NCBI GenBank assembly: GCA_002898375.1
Contig: BEIN01000009.1
Location: 1 to 64,000, forward strand
DNA from: a bacterium HR37
GTDB taxonomy: Bacteria; Desulfobacterota_D; UBA1144; Nemesobacterales; CSP1-2
DNA: 64,000 nt
Direction of reading: 5' to 3'
Shown here: one piece after another, positions 1 to 7,721 of the stretch
How the letters are laid out: each line of letters starts with the position of its first letter
How positions within the stretch are numbered: the stretch's first letter is position 1
The notes under the pieces: generated by a model
What the model saw: the letters and a program-made list of their open reading frames with translations, nothing else
The model's database searches: none
Told to the model about the DNA's origin: nothing
Made by a program: the position numbers and the translations under genes

Positions 1-1
1 A

Positions 2-163
2 AGGTTAAGGTTTGGTATAGACCAGGAGACCACCTACACTCTTGATGAGATAGGAAAAAAGTTTAACTTAACCAGAGAAAGAATAAGACAGATTGAGAAA
101 AGGGCTTTGGAAAAACTTCAAACCTCGGAGTTGGGTGAAATATTAAGGAGTTTCCTGGAATAA
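2..163 (+). CDS. rpoD: RNA polymerase sigma-70 factor, C-terminal fragment
   Basis: Only the last 53 codons lie in the window; the reading frame enters from the left edge. The peptide is sigma region 4: a helix-turn-helix with the motif [14 protein letters not shown], the part of a primary sigma factor that contacts the -35 element. The end shortly after this motif (GEILRSFLE) fits RpoD. The strong TTGACA/TATAAT promoters elsewhere in the window fit a standard housekeeping sigma factor. The T-rich stretch near 190-200 may help termination, but I see no convincing hairpin. A RpoD paralogue cannot be excluded from this fragment. Confidence 0.88.
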   Translation, partial: RLRFGIDQETTYTLDEIGKKFNLTRERIRQIEKRALEKLQTSELGEILRSFLE

Positions 164-326
164 AATAACCCTGACCTTAGACCCTGATTGGTTTTTTATT
201 AAGCTTTTCTCATGGCTGTTTAGCTACATTCTAACCTTATTAAGTCCTTTCAGACTGGAACTCTATCCTTTTAGGTCTTAAATTAAAGTATGGAAGCAAA
301 AACTTGTAAAGGGAGGTGGTGCTCTA

Positions 327-1019
327 ATGAGGGCTAGTATTCGCAGGATTATTGCTGCTTCTGAGCCAAAAGGTAATAGAGAAAGTGTTAAAAAGATGTT
401 AGAGGTAGCTGAGAAAGAACAGGCCGATGCTATCGTTGTACTAGGGGATCTTGCGGGCTCATCACAGAAAGCAGAGGCTTTTGCTGAGCTGTTTAAACTC
501 CTAGGTTCTGCAAATCTTCCAGCATACTATATACCCGGTCCAAACGATGCACCTGTTTCTGAGTATCTAAGAGAGGCTTACAATATAGAGCTGGTGTATC
601 CGTATATGCATGGTGTTCACGGTACATTTGCTTTTGCTCCTGGACATATAGTCTTTGCAGGAATGGGTGGAGAGATCAGAGAGGATAATCAAGCTGTACG
701 CGATGAGATTAACAGGCTCTGCTATTTGGGTTGGGAAGTAGAGTATAGGTTAAAGATACTGAATGAGCTTAAGGATTATCCAAAGGTCTTTCTGTTTATC
801 ACAATGCCCCATCATCGTGGGTTGGCTCAACCAGGAAGTGAGGTCCTTGCCCAACTCATAAAAACTCATAATCCCCAACTTGTTGTGGTTCATGGCTCGG
901 ATTTCTTTGAAGAGTGGTTGGGTTCATCTCTGGTTGTTAGCCCCGGGCTTCTAACCAAAGGGCAACTTGCTGTTGTTGATCTGAGGGAGAGAAAAGCCAA
1001 GGCCATTAGCTTAAGTTAA
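327..1019 (+). CDS. Metallophosphoesterase-like protein with eroded metal motifs
   Basis: A 230-residue soluble protein starting at an ATG preceded by GGGAGGTGG. The layout resembles small calcineurin-like phosphoesterases: a first strand and loop, then VVLGDLAG (the GD motif), then IPGPND (the GNH/D position), then MPHH and VVVHG towards the C terminus. The first motif, normally DxHGN, reads SEPKGN here, and the late GHTH-type motif is VHGSD, so several metal ligands look replaced. It may be a weak or non-catalytic phosphoesterase fold. It stands alone between rpoD and a nitrilase. The family assignment is an inference from motif order. Confidence 0.55.
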   Translation: MRASIRRIIAASEPKGNRESVKKMLEVAEKEQADAIVVLGDLAGSSQKAEAFAELFKLLGSANLPAYYIPGPNDAPVSEYLREAYNIELVYPYMHGVHGTFAFAPGHIVFAGMGGEIREDNQAVRDEINRLCYLGWEVEYRLKILNELKDYPKVFLFITMPHHRGLAQPGSEVLAQLIKTHNPQLVVVHGSDFFEEWLGSSLVVSPGLLTKGQLAVVDLRERKAKAISLS

Positions 1020-1089
1020 GAACCTATTGCACTACTGGATGTAGATGTGATAGAATAAGTTTCGTTTAGATAGCGGTAGAGGAGACCTT

Positions 1090-2136
1090 GTGATAAAAGA
1101 GGGAATCAAACAGAGGTTTTTGGCGGCAGCTGTTCAAGCTGCCCCAGTTTTTTTGAATAAAGATGAGACAATTGGAAAGGTGTGCAGCCTAATTGAGGAA
1201 GCGGGAGGAAATGGGGCACAGCTAATAGTCTTCCCCGAGGCTTTTATTCCAACTTATCCCTTCTGGCCCAAAGACCTTGGCTCAGGTCCCGAGAGGAAGC
1301 TGGTTTTAGATGCCTTTACCGAGCTTTACAAAAATTCCATAGAGATTCCAAGCAGCGATACAGACAAGATATGTGAGGTTGCTAGGAAAGCGGGTGCCTA
1401 TGTGGTAATAGGGGTAAATGAAAAAGAAGGTGGAACCCTTTACAATACCATGCTCTTTATAGACAACAAAGGTAGCATAATGGGTAAGCATAGAAAGCTA
1501 CTTTCAATTGATAGCGAGAAATGTGTCTGGGCAGGTATGGGAGGTGCAAAGGATGTAAGGGTATTTGAAACAGAGCTTGGACGTATAGGGGGTTTTTTCT
1601 GCTATGAACACCATTTAACCCTTGCAAAGTATGCTATGTTTATGAAGGGAGAACAGATACACGCAGGACTGTGGGCTGGCCATGGATTTGTTAAACCCAC
1701 TATGGACTTTGCTAGCCGTCAGTATGCCTTTGAAGGCCAGGTATTTGTTATAGTCTCTTCTATGTACGTTGATGAGGGTATGATCCCAGATACCTTTCCA
1801 TTAAAGAGCTATACCAAGTGGGATTTCCCAGGGGGGAGCGGAATAATAAATCCCCGGGGAGAGTATATTGCTGGTCCTCTTTATGATAAAGAGGGTATCC
1901 TGTATGCAGAAATCGATATGGATATGATTATAAGGGCTAAGGCTGTTATAGACTCTGTAGGGCACTTTTCACGACCGGACATATTTCAACTTATTATAAA
2001 GGATGAACAAGGGGAAGGGCAATTGAAGTTTAGTGAAGAGTACAGGGAACTTAAACACCATATAGATAGGCTTTCTAAAAGGCAGGATAGCATTGAGGCA
2101 AAGTTAGAGGAGATTTTAAGTAAGCTCTCAAGGTGA
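1090..2136 (+). CDS. Nitrilase-superfamily carbon-nitrogen hydrolase
   Basis: A 348-residue enzyme starting at GTG. The nitrilase triad is visible: Glu50 in FPEAF, Lys136 in KHRKL and Cys171 in FFCYEHH. The Cys region followed by LAKYAMFMKGEQIH resembles true nitrilases and cyanide hydratases more than amidases, although CYEHH replaces the usual CWEN. Expected chemistry is hydrolysis of a nitrile, or a related amide, through a Cys thioester in the cytoplasm. The last 40 residues are charged and probably helical. Neighbours give no substrate clue. A second, clearly different family member (aguB) lies at 8912. Confidence 0.8.
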   Translation: MIKEGIKQRFLAAAVQAAPVFLNKDETIGKVCSLIEEAGGNGAQLIVFPEAFIPTYPFWPKDLGSGPERKLVLDAFTELYKNSIEIPSSDTDKICEVARKAGAYVVIGVNEKEGGTLYNTMLFIDNKGSIMGKHRKLLSIDSEKCVWAGMGGAKDVRVFETELGRIGGFFCYEHHLTLAKYAMFMKGEQIHAGLWAGHGFVKPTMDFASRQYAFEGQVFVIVSSMYVDEGMIPDTFPLKSYTKWDFPGGSGIINPRGEYIAGPLYDKEGILYAEIDMDMIIRAKAVIDSVGHFSRPDIFQLIIKDEQGEGQLKFSEEYRELKHHIDRLSKRQDSIEAKLEEILSKLSR

Positions 2137-2154
2137 TAGATAACTAACCATGTA

Positions 2155-2304
2155 ATGGGTGTTAGGGGTAAGATAAAAGAGTTTTTAAAAGAGAGTACTT
2201 TTGTAAGTTTGGTTCTTTGCTTAAAATCCTTTATCTTTCTATCCCTCCTTGCTTTACTCTTTTCCTTTATCGTTTTTTATCTCCTGGAACCCCTTTATTT
2301 TTGA
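2155..2304 (+). CDS. Possible small membrane protein, 49 residues
   Basis: An open frame of 49 codons in the 238-base gap between the nitrilase and the SDR gene. It starts with a short basic stretch (VRGKIKEFLKE), followed by about 30 hydrophobic residues that would form one transmembrane helix (SFIFLSLLALLFSFIVFYLL). There is no clear ribosome binding site. The hydrophobicity could simply reflect T-rich non-coding DNA, so this is tentative. Confidence 0.25.
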   Translation: MGVRGKIKEFLKESTFVSLVLCLKSFIFLSLLALLFSFIVFYLLEPLYF

Positions 2305-2316
2305 TATAAAAAAGAC

Positions 2317-2346
2317 TTATCATACGGTCTCTTTGTGTAATATAAT
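2317..2346 (+). promoter_or_regulatory. Candidate sigma-70 promoter of the SDR gene
   Basis: A perfect TATAAT at 2341-2346 lies 18 bases after TTATCA (2317-2322), a 4/6 match to the -35 consensus. Transcription would start near 2353, upstream of the AGGAGG at 2371. Confidence 0.55.
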
Positions 2347-2384
2347 TAATCACCTAAACGGACTATAAAAAGGAGGTGTATGAG

Positions 2385-3149
2385 ATGAGACTTAAAGATA
2401 AAGTTGCCCTTATAACAGGAGGCAGCATGGGAATTGGAAAGGCAACTGCGATACTCTTTGCAAAAGAGGGGGCAAAGGTCGTTATAACGGGGAGAAACGA
2501 AAAAAACTTAAAAGAGGCGGTAGCAGATGCTGAGAAGGAGGGGGTAGAGATTGACTATGTGGTAAGTGATGTTTCCAAGGAAGAGGACTGTAAAAAGGCA
2601 GTTGACTATACAGTAAGCAAATACGGCCGAATAGATATTCTTTTTAACAATGCCGGTATTCTCCCCTTGGGGATAACACATGAAACCTCGGTAGAGGATT
2701 GGGATAATGTCTTTAACATTAACGTAAAGGGTACCTTTCTTATGTCAAAATACACCATACCTCATATGTTAAAACAGGGAAAGGGATGCATTGTAAATAA
2801 CTCGTCCGTACTTGGACTAAAGGCAATACCTGGTGCTGCAGCATATAATGCTACAAAAGGAGCAATCACACAGCTTACAAGGAGTATGGCTCTTGAATAT
2901 GCAGACAAGGGGATACGTGTAAACGGTATATGTCCCGGTACCATCTGGACTCCTATGGTGGAGGGGTTTCTAAGAGAGGTACCTCAGGCAAAACAGTTCC
3001 TTGAAGAGATGCAACCGATTACGAAGTCACTGGGGCGTTTTGGTAAACCTGAAGAGATTGCTCATGCCGTTCTTTTCCTCTGTGATGACAATGTTCAGTT
3101 TATGACGGGAACCATGCTTTCTGTTGATGGCGGCTGGATTGCAAAGTAG
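2385..3149 (+). CDS. Short-chain dehydrogenase/reductase, FabG-like
   Basis: A 254-residue classical SDR, an NAD(P)-dependent oxidoreductase. Visible motifs are the cofactor loop TGGSMGIG, NNAG, the catalytic Ser in NNSSV, YNATK (Tyr and Lys) and PG following the last core strand. An in-frame GTG at 2376 lies within the AGGAGGT ribosome binding site (2371-2377), so the ATG at 2385 is the better start. A TATAAT promoter precedes it and a strong hairpin follows, so it is probably a single-gene unit. The family is broad; the substrate (3-oxoacyl-ACP, glucose or another alcohol) cannot be read from the sequence. Confidence 0.88.
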   Translation: MRLKDKVALITGGSMGIGKATAILFAKEGAKVVITGRNEKNLKEAVADAEKEGVEIDYVVSDVSKEEDCKKAVDYTVSKYGRIDILFNNAGILPLGITHETSVEDWDNVFNINVKGTFLMSKYTIPHMLKQGKGCIVNNSSVLGLKAIPGAAAYNATKGAITQLTRSMALEYADKGIRVNGICPGTIWTPMVEGFLREVPQAKQFLEEMQPITKSLGRFGKPEEIAHAVLFLCDDNVQFMTGTMLSVDGGWIAK

Positions 3150-3162
3150 TTGTCTTAAAAAT

Positions 3163-3188
3163 GGGAACGGGTACTGCTACCCGTTCCC
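3163..3188. terminator. Perfect 11-bp hairpin, likely transcription terminator
   Basis: GGGAACGGGTA and TACCCGTTCCC form a perfect stem around a 4-base CTGC loop, 13 bases after the SDR stop codon. On the plus strand no T run follows. On the minus strand the stem is followed by ATTTTTAAG, so as an intrinsic terminator it looks better for minus-strand transcripts. Confidence 0.7.
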
Positions 3189-3247
3189 GTAAGGTAAATT
3201 CCTATATTCCGCTTGATTATTTTTTATGTTATTGTTTTATACCGTAA

Positions 3248-3592
3248 ATGAAGAAAAAAAACGGGTTTAAAAATCTAAAGAGGTTTATTGCATGCTCACT
3301 AGCATTAGTCTTTATCCTTTCTTTAGGGCTTCATAACCACGCTTTTTATCTTCTTGATTCCTCCCCTGGAAAGGTTTCAAAGTCTGAGTCTTTATATCCA
3401 GGCCATTCTAAGGAATTCTGTTCAGCATGCCGCCTTGGCGGAAATCTTAAGCCCCAGAAGACCTTTATTGGAGATTTGGGGTTTTTTGGGATTTTTTTAG
3501 TCTTTTTAAATCTCGATGTTTTAATCCCATCTTTATATTTATCAGTAAATAAATCCCCCCGTTCACCTCCAGTATTTGGTTCCTATAAGTAA
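3248..3592 (+). CDS. Small membrane protein with Cys/His motif, first gene of metal-uptake cassette
   Basis: A 114-residue protein of no family I can name firmly. A basic N terminus precedes a hydrophobic segment (residues 14-27) that ends in GLHNHAF. A middle region holds HSKEFCSAC, a possible metal site, and a second hydrophobic segment (FFGIFLVFLNLDVLIPSLYL) lies near the C terminus. Small Cys/His proteins of this shape (DUF2946-like) are often found beside metal transporters. Its position just ahead of a porin and a ZnuABC-type importer supports a role in metal handling, but that is inference. No good ribosome binding site is visible. Confidence 0.5.
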   Translation: MKKKNGFKNLKRFIACSLALVFILSLGLHNHAFYLLDSSPGKVSKSESLYPGHSKEFCSACRLGGNLKPQKTFIGDLGFFGIFLVFLNLDVLIPSLYLSVNKSPRSPPVFGSYK

Positions 3593-3614
3593 GCGTTTTC
3601 TTATATAGAAGGTA

Positions 3615-3647
3615 AAGACTGGTTTATCTGGCCAGTTTTATAGTCTT
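3615..3647 (+). repeat. Inverted repeat between the small protein and porin genes
   Basis: AAGACT (3615-3620) pairs with AGTCTT (3642-3647). An inner alternative, ACTGG with CCAGT, is followed by TTTAT. It could be a weak terminator or attenuator, or an operator of the metal-uptake genes. Confidence 0.3.
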
Positions 3648-3688
3648 ATCCAGGTAGGTATGTGGTAATTAGTCTTTGGAGGTGAACT

Positions 3689-5065
3689 ATGGGTACTAGA
3701 TGGTTTATTACGATACTTTCTACCGTAATTTTTACCTTTTGTTATCCGGGTATCCATGAAGAGGCCCAGGGTGATGAAAGAGATGAGCTCAGAAAAGAGA
3801 TAGAGCAACTTCGCCATCAAGTGGAGATTATGCAAAGAAGGTTGATGGAGCTTGAGGAAAAAAACAGGTTACTTGAAGAAAAGGCAAGGAAACAGGAAAT
3901 GGAGGAGGAGCCCGGGAGGGTTACATCTGAAGTTGTTTCTCAACGTAAAGAGGGTTTTTTTCAGAGGTTTATAGGAGCTTTTAATCCAGATATAAGCGTT
4001 ATAGGGACGTTTGCTGCAGCTTACTTTTCAGAGGATGAGCCCCTTGGCCGTGCAGAGGCTGACCCTGAAAATACAGGGGTTAACCTACAGGAGATCGAGG
4101 TTGCCTTTCAGGGCTCTGTAGACCCATATTTTAGGTTTGATAGCTTCTTCTCGATTGGAAGAGATGGAATAGAGACCGAAGAAGCCTATGCTACCACCCT
4201 TCTTTCTCTTCCCTTAAACCTGCAGGTAAGAGCCGGTATAATGAGAAGCAAATTCGGAAGAATAAACCTTCAACACAGGGAACTTCAGGACTTTGTTACG
4301 CTTCCTCTCCCTGCTGTAAGTTTTCTGGGGGAGCATCTAAATCCGGTAGGAGTTGAGTTTAACTTTCTTATCCCGCTTCCTTGGTTTTTAGAGCTAAGTG
4401 CTTCCGTAAATAACCCTGAGGTAGAGGTGGCTACTTTTGACCGTGATGAAAACGCAAATAATATTGGCAGGCTTCTCTACGTATTTCATCTCTCAAACTT
4501 CTTTGAGCTTTCCGATGCTTTATCTTTTCTCCTGGGCGGTTCCTTTGCAACAGGCTCTAACGGTACAGAACCGGGTAACCGCTCAAACCTCTATGGGGTA
4601 GACCTGTTTGCAAAGTACCGTCCTTTAAGGGGCAACCCTTACCAAGAGCTTTGGCTTCAGTCTGAGTTCATGTATAGACAGGCTGAAGTTCCTAGAGGCA
4701 ACCTGGACGATTGGGGGGCGTATGCACATTTGGTTTATAGATTTGCTAAAAGGTGGAATGCCGGGTTTAGATTTGATTTTGTGGATACCGGTGACCCAAT
4801 TAAATTGGAGAAGGAAAATGAACTTGAGATGGAAGATATATCTGGTTTTATTTCCAGACAGCATGAGCACGGAGAAGGAGAAAGTATCCTTGGTCTTTTC
4901 GGAAGGGAGAAGCGTTATGCTTTTATGCTTACATTTAACCCAACCGAGTTTTCAAGGATAAGGCTTCAATACGAGATTTCTGATCCGGTTTTTGAAAAGC
5001 TCTCACACGCGGTTTTTCTTCAGTTTCAGTACTCAATTGGTCCTCATGGGGCCCATCCGTTTTAA
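3689..5065 (+). CDS. Outer-membrane porin-like beta-barrel protein with N-terminal coiled coil
   Basis: 458 residues, with a clean GGAGGTG ribosome binding site. A hydrophobic N terminus (about residues 5-20) acts as a signal peptide. Residues about 30-70 form a charged coiled coil (EIEQLRHQVEIMQRRLMELE). The remainder has alternating amphipathic strands with many aromatic residues, and the protein ends in Phe, the usual outer-membrane insertion signature. It sits 27 bases ahead of a metal-binding protein gene and in the same direction as the ABC importer, so it may admit the metal ion or a chelate across the outer membrane. That substrate is inferred from context only. Confidence 0.75.
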   Translation: MGTRWFITILSTVIFTFCYPGIHEEAQGDERDELRKEIEQLRHQVEIMQRRLMELEEKNRLLEEKARKQEMEEEPGRVTSEVVSQRKEGFFQRFIGAFNPDISVIGTFAAAYFSEDEPLGRAEADPENTGVNLQEIEVAFQGSVDPYFRFDSFFSIGRDGIETEEAYATTLLSLPLNLQVRAGIMRSKFGRINLQHRELQDFVTLPLPAVSFLGEHLNPVGVEFNFLIPLPWFLELSASVNNPEVEVATFDRDENANNIGRLLYVFHLSNFFELSDALSFLLGGSFATGSNGTEPGNRSNLYGVDLFAKYRPLRGNPYQELWLQSEFMYRQAEVPRGNLDDWGAYAHLVYRFAKRWNAGFRFDFVDTGDPIKLEKENELEMEDISGFISRQHEHGEGESILGLFGREKRYAFMLTFNPTEFSRIRLQYEISDPVFEKLSHAVFLQFQYSIGPHGAHPF

Positions 5066-5092
5066 TAAATTTAATAAAGGGGGAAAGATACA

Positions 5093-6031
5093 ATGGGAAT
5101 ATATGGGTTTGTTCGGGTGCTTGCTTTCTTTACCCTTCTATCTATACCTGTTCTGGATGTGGTTGCCAAGGTAAGGATAGTGAGTTCTATTCCAAACCTT
5201 GCATCAATTGCAGAGGAGATAGGAGGGAGGAGAGTTGAGGTAAAAAGCCTTGCAAAGGGATATCAGGACCCGCATTTTGTGGATCCAAAGCCCAGCTTTG
5301 TTCTTGAGCTAAACAGGGCTGATCTTCTCCTTTACAACGGTCTGGATCTGGAGGTAGCTTGGCTTCCTGTTTTAATCACAGGTGCAAGAAACTCCAAGAT
5401 ACTCCCCGGAGCTTTAGGCCATCTTGACTGTTCTACGCTAATCTCAAACATACTTGAGGTGCCTACCACCCGTATTGACAGAAGCATGGGGGATATACAC
5501 CCATTTGGAAATCCCCACTATACCCTGGACCCAAGGAACGGAATTCCAATTGCAGAAGGTATTGCAGAGAGGCTAAGGCAAATAGATCCAAATAACGCTT
5601 CCTTCTATGAGGAACGCCTTAGAGGTTTTCAGGAGCGGCTTGCTGCCAAGATCAAAGAGTGGGAGGAGAGACTTGCTCCCTACAGGGGAACCGAAATTGT
5701 TACATATCACAAAAGCTGGGTTTATTTCTCCAACTGGGCAGGGTTTAAAGAGGTAGGTTATGTAGAGCCAAAACCGGGTATTCCGCCCTCACCGTCTTAT
5801 GTGGCAGAGCTGATAGGGAAGATACGAGAGAAGAAGGTAAAGCTTGTCATAGCAGAACCCTACTACCCGCATAAAACCCCGGCTGTGGTTGCAGAGAAAG
5901 CTGGTGCTTCTTTTCTGGTTTTACCTTCGAGTGTGGGTGCGCATGAAGGTATAGATACCTACTTTGACCTCTTTGAGGTGATTGTAGATGAGGTTGTATC
6001 CATATTAGGAAGGGAGGGTAAGGATAATTAA
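5093..6031 (+). CDS. Periplasmic metal-binding protein of an ABC importer (ZnuA/TroA family)
   Basis: 312 residues with an N-terminal signal segment (residues 5-25). Likely metal ligands are His61 in QDPHFVDPKPS, the His residues in GDIHPFGNPHYTLDP, the His in TYHKSW and the acidic residue in AEPYYPHK. These match cluster A-I proteins that bind zinc or manganese and pass it to the inner-membrane permease. There is no His-rich loop as in many ZnuA proteins, so zinc versus manganese is open. The ATPase gene follows after 56 bases. Confidence 0.88.
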   Translation: MGIYGFVRVLAFFTLLSIPVLDVVAKVRIVSSIPNLASIAEEIGGRRVEVKSLAKGYQDPHFVDPKPSFVLELNRADLLLYNGLDLEVAWLPVLITGARNSKILPGALGHLDCSTLISNILEVPTTRIDRSMGDIHPFGNPHYTLDPRNGIPIAEGIAERLRQIDPNNASFYEERLRGFQERLAAKIKEWEERLAPYRGTEIVTYHKSWVYFSNWAGFKEVGYVEPKPGIPPSPSYVAELIGKIREKKVKLVIAEPYYPHKTPAVVAEKAGASFLVLPSSVGAHEGIDTYFDLFEVIVDEVVSILGREGKDN

Positions 6032-6087
6032 AAACGCAGCGGGTATATCTTAGAAGATAATCGGAAAGCAATTGGGTTCTTGAATAA

Positions 6088-6819
6088 ATGGATGATTTTC
6101 TAATAAGGCTGGAAAAGGTAACAATAGGTTACAACGGTAAGGGCCTGATTGGCCCTTTAGAGCTTTCCATAAAGCGAAACCAGTTCTGGGGGATAGTTGG
6201 TCCCAACGGAGGGGGTAAAACAACTCTTCTTAAAACCATTCTTGGGCTTATACCACCTGTTAGAGGGGAGGTAAGATACGGAGAAAGCGGTTCGTTGGTG
6301 TTTGGATACGTTCCTCAGAGTGGAAACTTTGACCGCTTATTCCCGCTATCTGTAGCGGAGTTTGTGGCAATGGGGAGGTACTGCAGAATCCCGGTTGGGG
6401 TGGGTATTGAAAGAAGAGACTGGGAGGTGGTTATCAGGTACCTTAAGAAAACTGGAATATTGCATCTTAGAAACCGTCCCTTTAGATCCATTTCTGGAGG
6501 CGAAAGACAGCGTGCACTTGTTGCACGTGCTCTTTCAGGAGAACCTGACGTTTTGATACTGGATGAACCTACCGCATCCGTTGATGTAAGGGGAGAAGCA
6601 GAGATCATGGGGCTTTTAGAAGAAATCAGGGAATCAAGAGCCATTACCGTTTTGATTGTTACTCATTTTCTGCATACAATTGCTAGGTTTGCTGACCACG
6701 TTGTCTTTATCGATAAGGATAGAGGTGCTTTTCTTACAGGAAAGAAAGAAGAGGTTCTTACAGATAGTGTGCTGGGCGATGTTTTTGGATTAGATGCAAT
6801 CATTAAATCCAGGGTGTAG
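6088..6819 (+). CDS. Metal ABC importer ATPase (ZnuC-like)
   Basis: 243 residues with all ABC motifs: Walker A GPNGGGKTTL, a Q-loop in YVPQSG, signature SGGERQRALVARAL, Walker B LILDEPTA followed by S/D, and the switch His in IVTHF. It powers metal import with the permease encoded immediately downstream. The region ahead of the start shows no clear ribosome binding site, unlike the flanking genes. The start at 6088 is chosen because the first strand (FLIRLEKVTIGY) begins there. Confidence 0.92.
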   Translation: MDDFLIRLEKVTIGYNGKGLIGPLELSIKRNQFWGIVGPNGGGKTTLLKTILGLIPPVRGEVRYGESGSLVFGYVPQSGNFDRLFPLSVAEFVAMGRYCRIPVGVGIERRDWEVVIRYLKKTGILHLRNRPFRSISGGERQRALVARALSGEPDVLILDEPTASVDVRGEAEIMGLLEEIRESRAITVLIVTHFLHTIARFADHVVFIDKDRGAFLTGKKEEVLTDSVLGDVFGLDAIIKSRV

Positions 6820-6823
6820 GTGT

Positions 6824-7669
6824 ATGTCTGTACTTAGTGAGTTTATTAACAGCTATTTCCTGTGGCGTGATCCGATGATAGTGGGGGTGGTGTCAGGAAG
6901 TATATGTGGTTTTTTGGGTGTTTATGTGGTTTTAAAGAGGATTGTTTTTGTGAGTGCAATGCTTACCCAGATTTCAGGTTTTGGGGTGGTATTGGCCTTC
7001 TATCTTCAAGGTTTCTCTACCCTGTTTTTTTTAACTGATCCCTCTTTGCTGTCCCTTTTACTAACGTGTGCGGCTGTGTTGATTTTTTCTTTAAGGGAGA
7101 GATTTCTATATATCAGCCAGGAAAGTGTAATAGGGTGGGGATATATCCTTGCTTCAGGATTGGTAATTGTTATTGGGGATAGAATAACACAGGGGAGCCA
7201 CGATGTTGCCAGTGTTCTTTTTGGAACCGCAGTCGTTGTGGAAAGACATGAAACCATTACGGTAACCATTACCGCTGTAGTATCTTTTCTAATACACTGG
7301 TTTCTATTTAAGGATTTTATCTTTGTCTCTTTTGATCCGGAATTGGCAAGGTTGTTTAGGTATCCTGTAAGGGGTCTAAATGCGATCCTTTTCCTTTCTA
7401 TCGGGGTTGTAGTTGCAGTTACAACGCGCGCGCTTGGTGCTCTTCCGGTTTTTGCCCTACTTGTTCTTCCCCCTGTGTTTGCGCTTCTTGTAACCGATAG
7501 ACTTAAACTGCTTTTTGTAATTTCCCCGTTTGCTGGTCTTTTATCAGCGGCTCTTGGTTACTTTCTCTCCTTTGTTCTCTCCCTTCCAACAGGAGCCTCT
7601 ATAGCTCTTGTTGCGGTTTTTTTAACGGTCTTAGGAGGTATATGCCGCCGTTTTGGTCTTTTATTATAA
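6824..7669 (+). CDS. Metal ABC importer permease (ZnuB family)
   Basis: 281 residues, largely hydrophobic with about eight membrane segments. It has the ABC-3 family features SGSICGFLGVYVVLKR near the N terminus and GALPVFALLVLPP near the C terminus. The longer frame opens at 6794 inside the ATPase gene, but the ATG at 6824 lies just after the ATPase stop codon and behind GTAGGTG, and gives a normal family N terminus. It completes the importer encoded from 5093. Confidence 0.9.
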   Translation: MSVLSEFINSYFLWRDPMIVGVVSGSICGFLGVYVVLKRIVFVSAMLTQISGFGVVLAFYLQGFSTLFFLTDPSLLSLLLTCAAVLIFSLRERFLYISQESVIGWGYILASGLVIVIGDRITQGSHDVASVLFGTAVVVERHETITVTITAVVSFLIHWFLFKDFIFVSFDPELARLFRYPVRGLNAILFLSIGVVVAVTTRALGALPVFALLVLPPVFALLVTDRLKLLFVISPFAGLLSAALGYFLSFVLSLPTGASIALVAVFLTVLGGICRRFGLLL

Positions 7670-7721
7670 CCCGGGGGTTTTATATGTTTGCTTTATTCAG
7701 TAAAATAACTCTGATAAGGTT

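Noticed and set aside
164..230. Intrinsic terminator after rpoD
   Set aside because: There is a T run near 192, but the best pairing (AACC with GGTT around a long loop) is too weak to call.
4722..4961. Open frame of 79 codons on the plus strand inside the porin gene
   Set aside because: It is an out-of-frame shadow of the well-supported porin gene, with no ribosome site and no recognisable motif.
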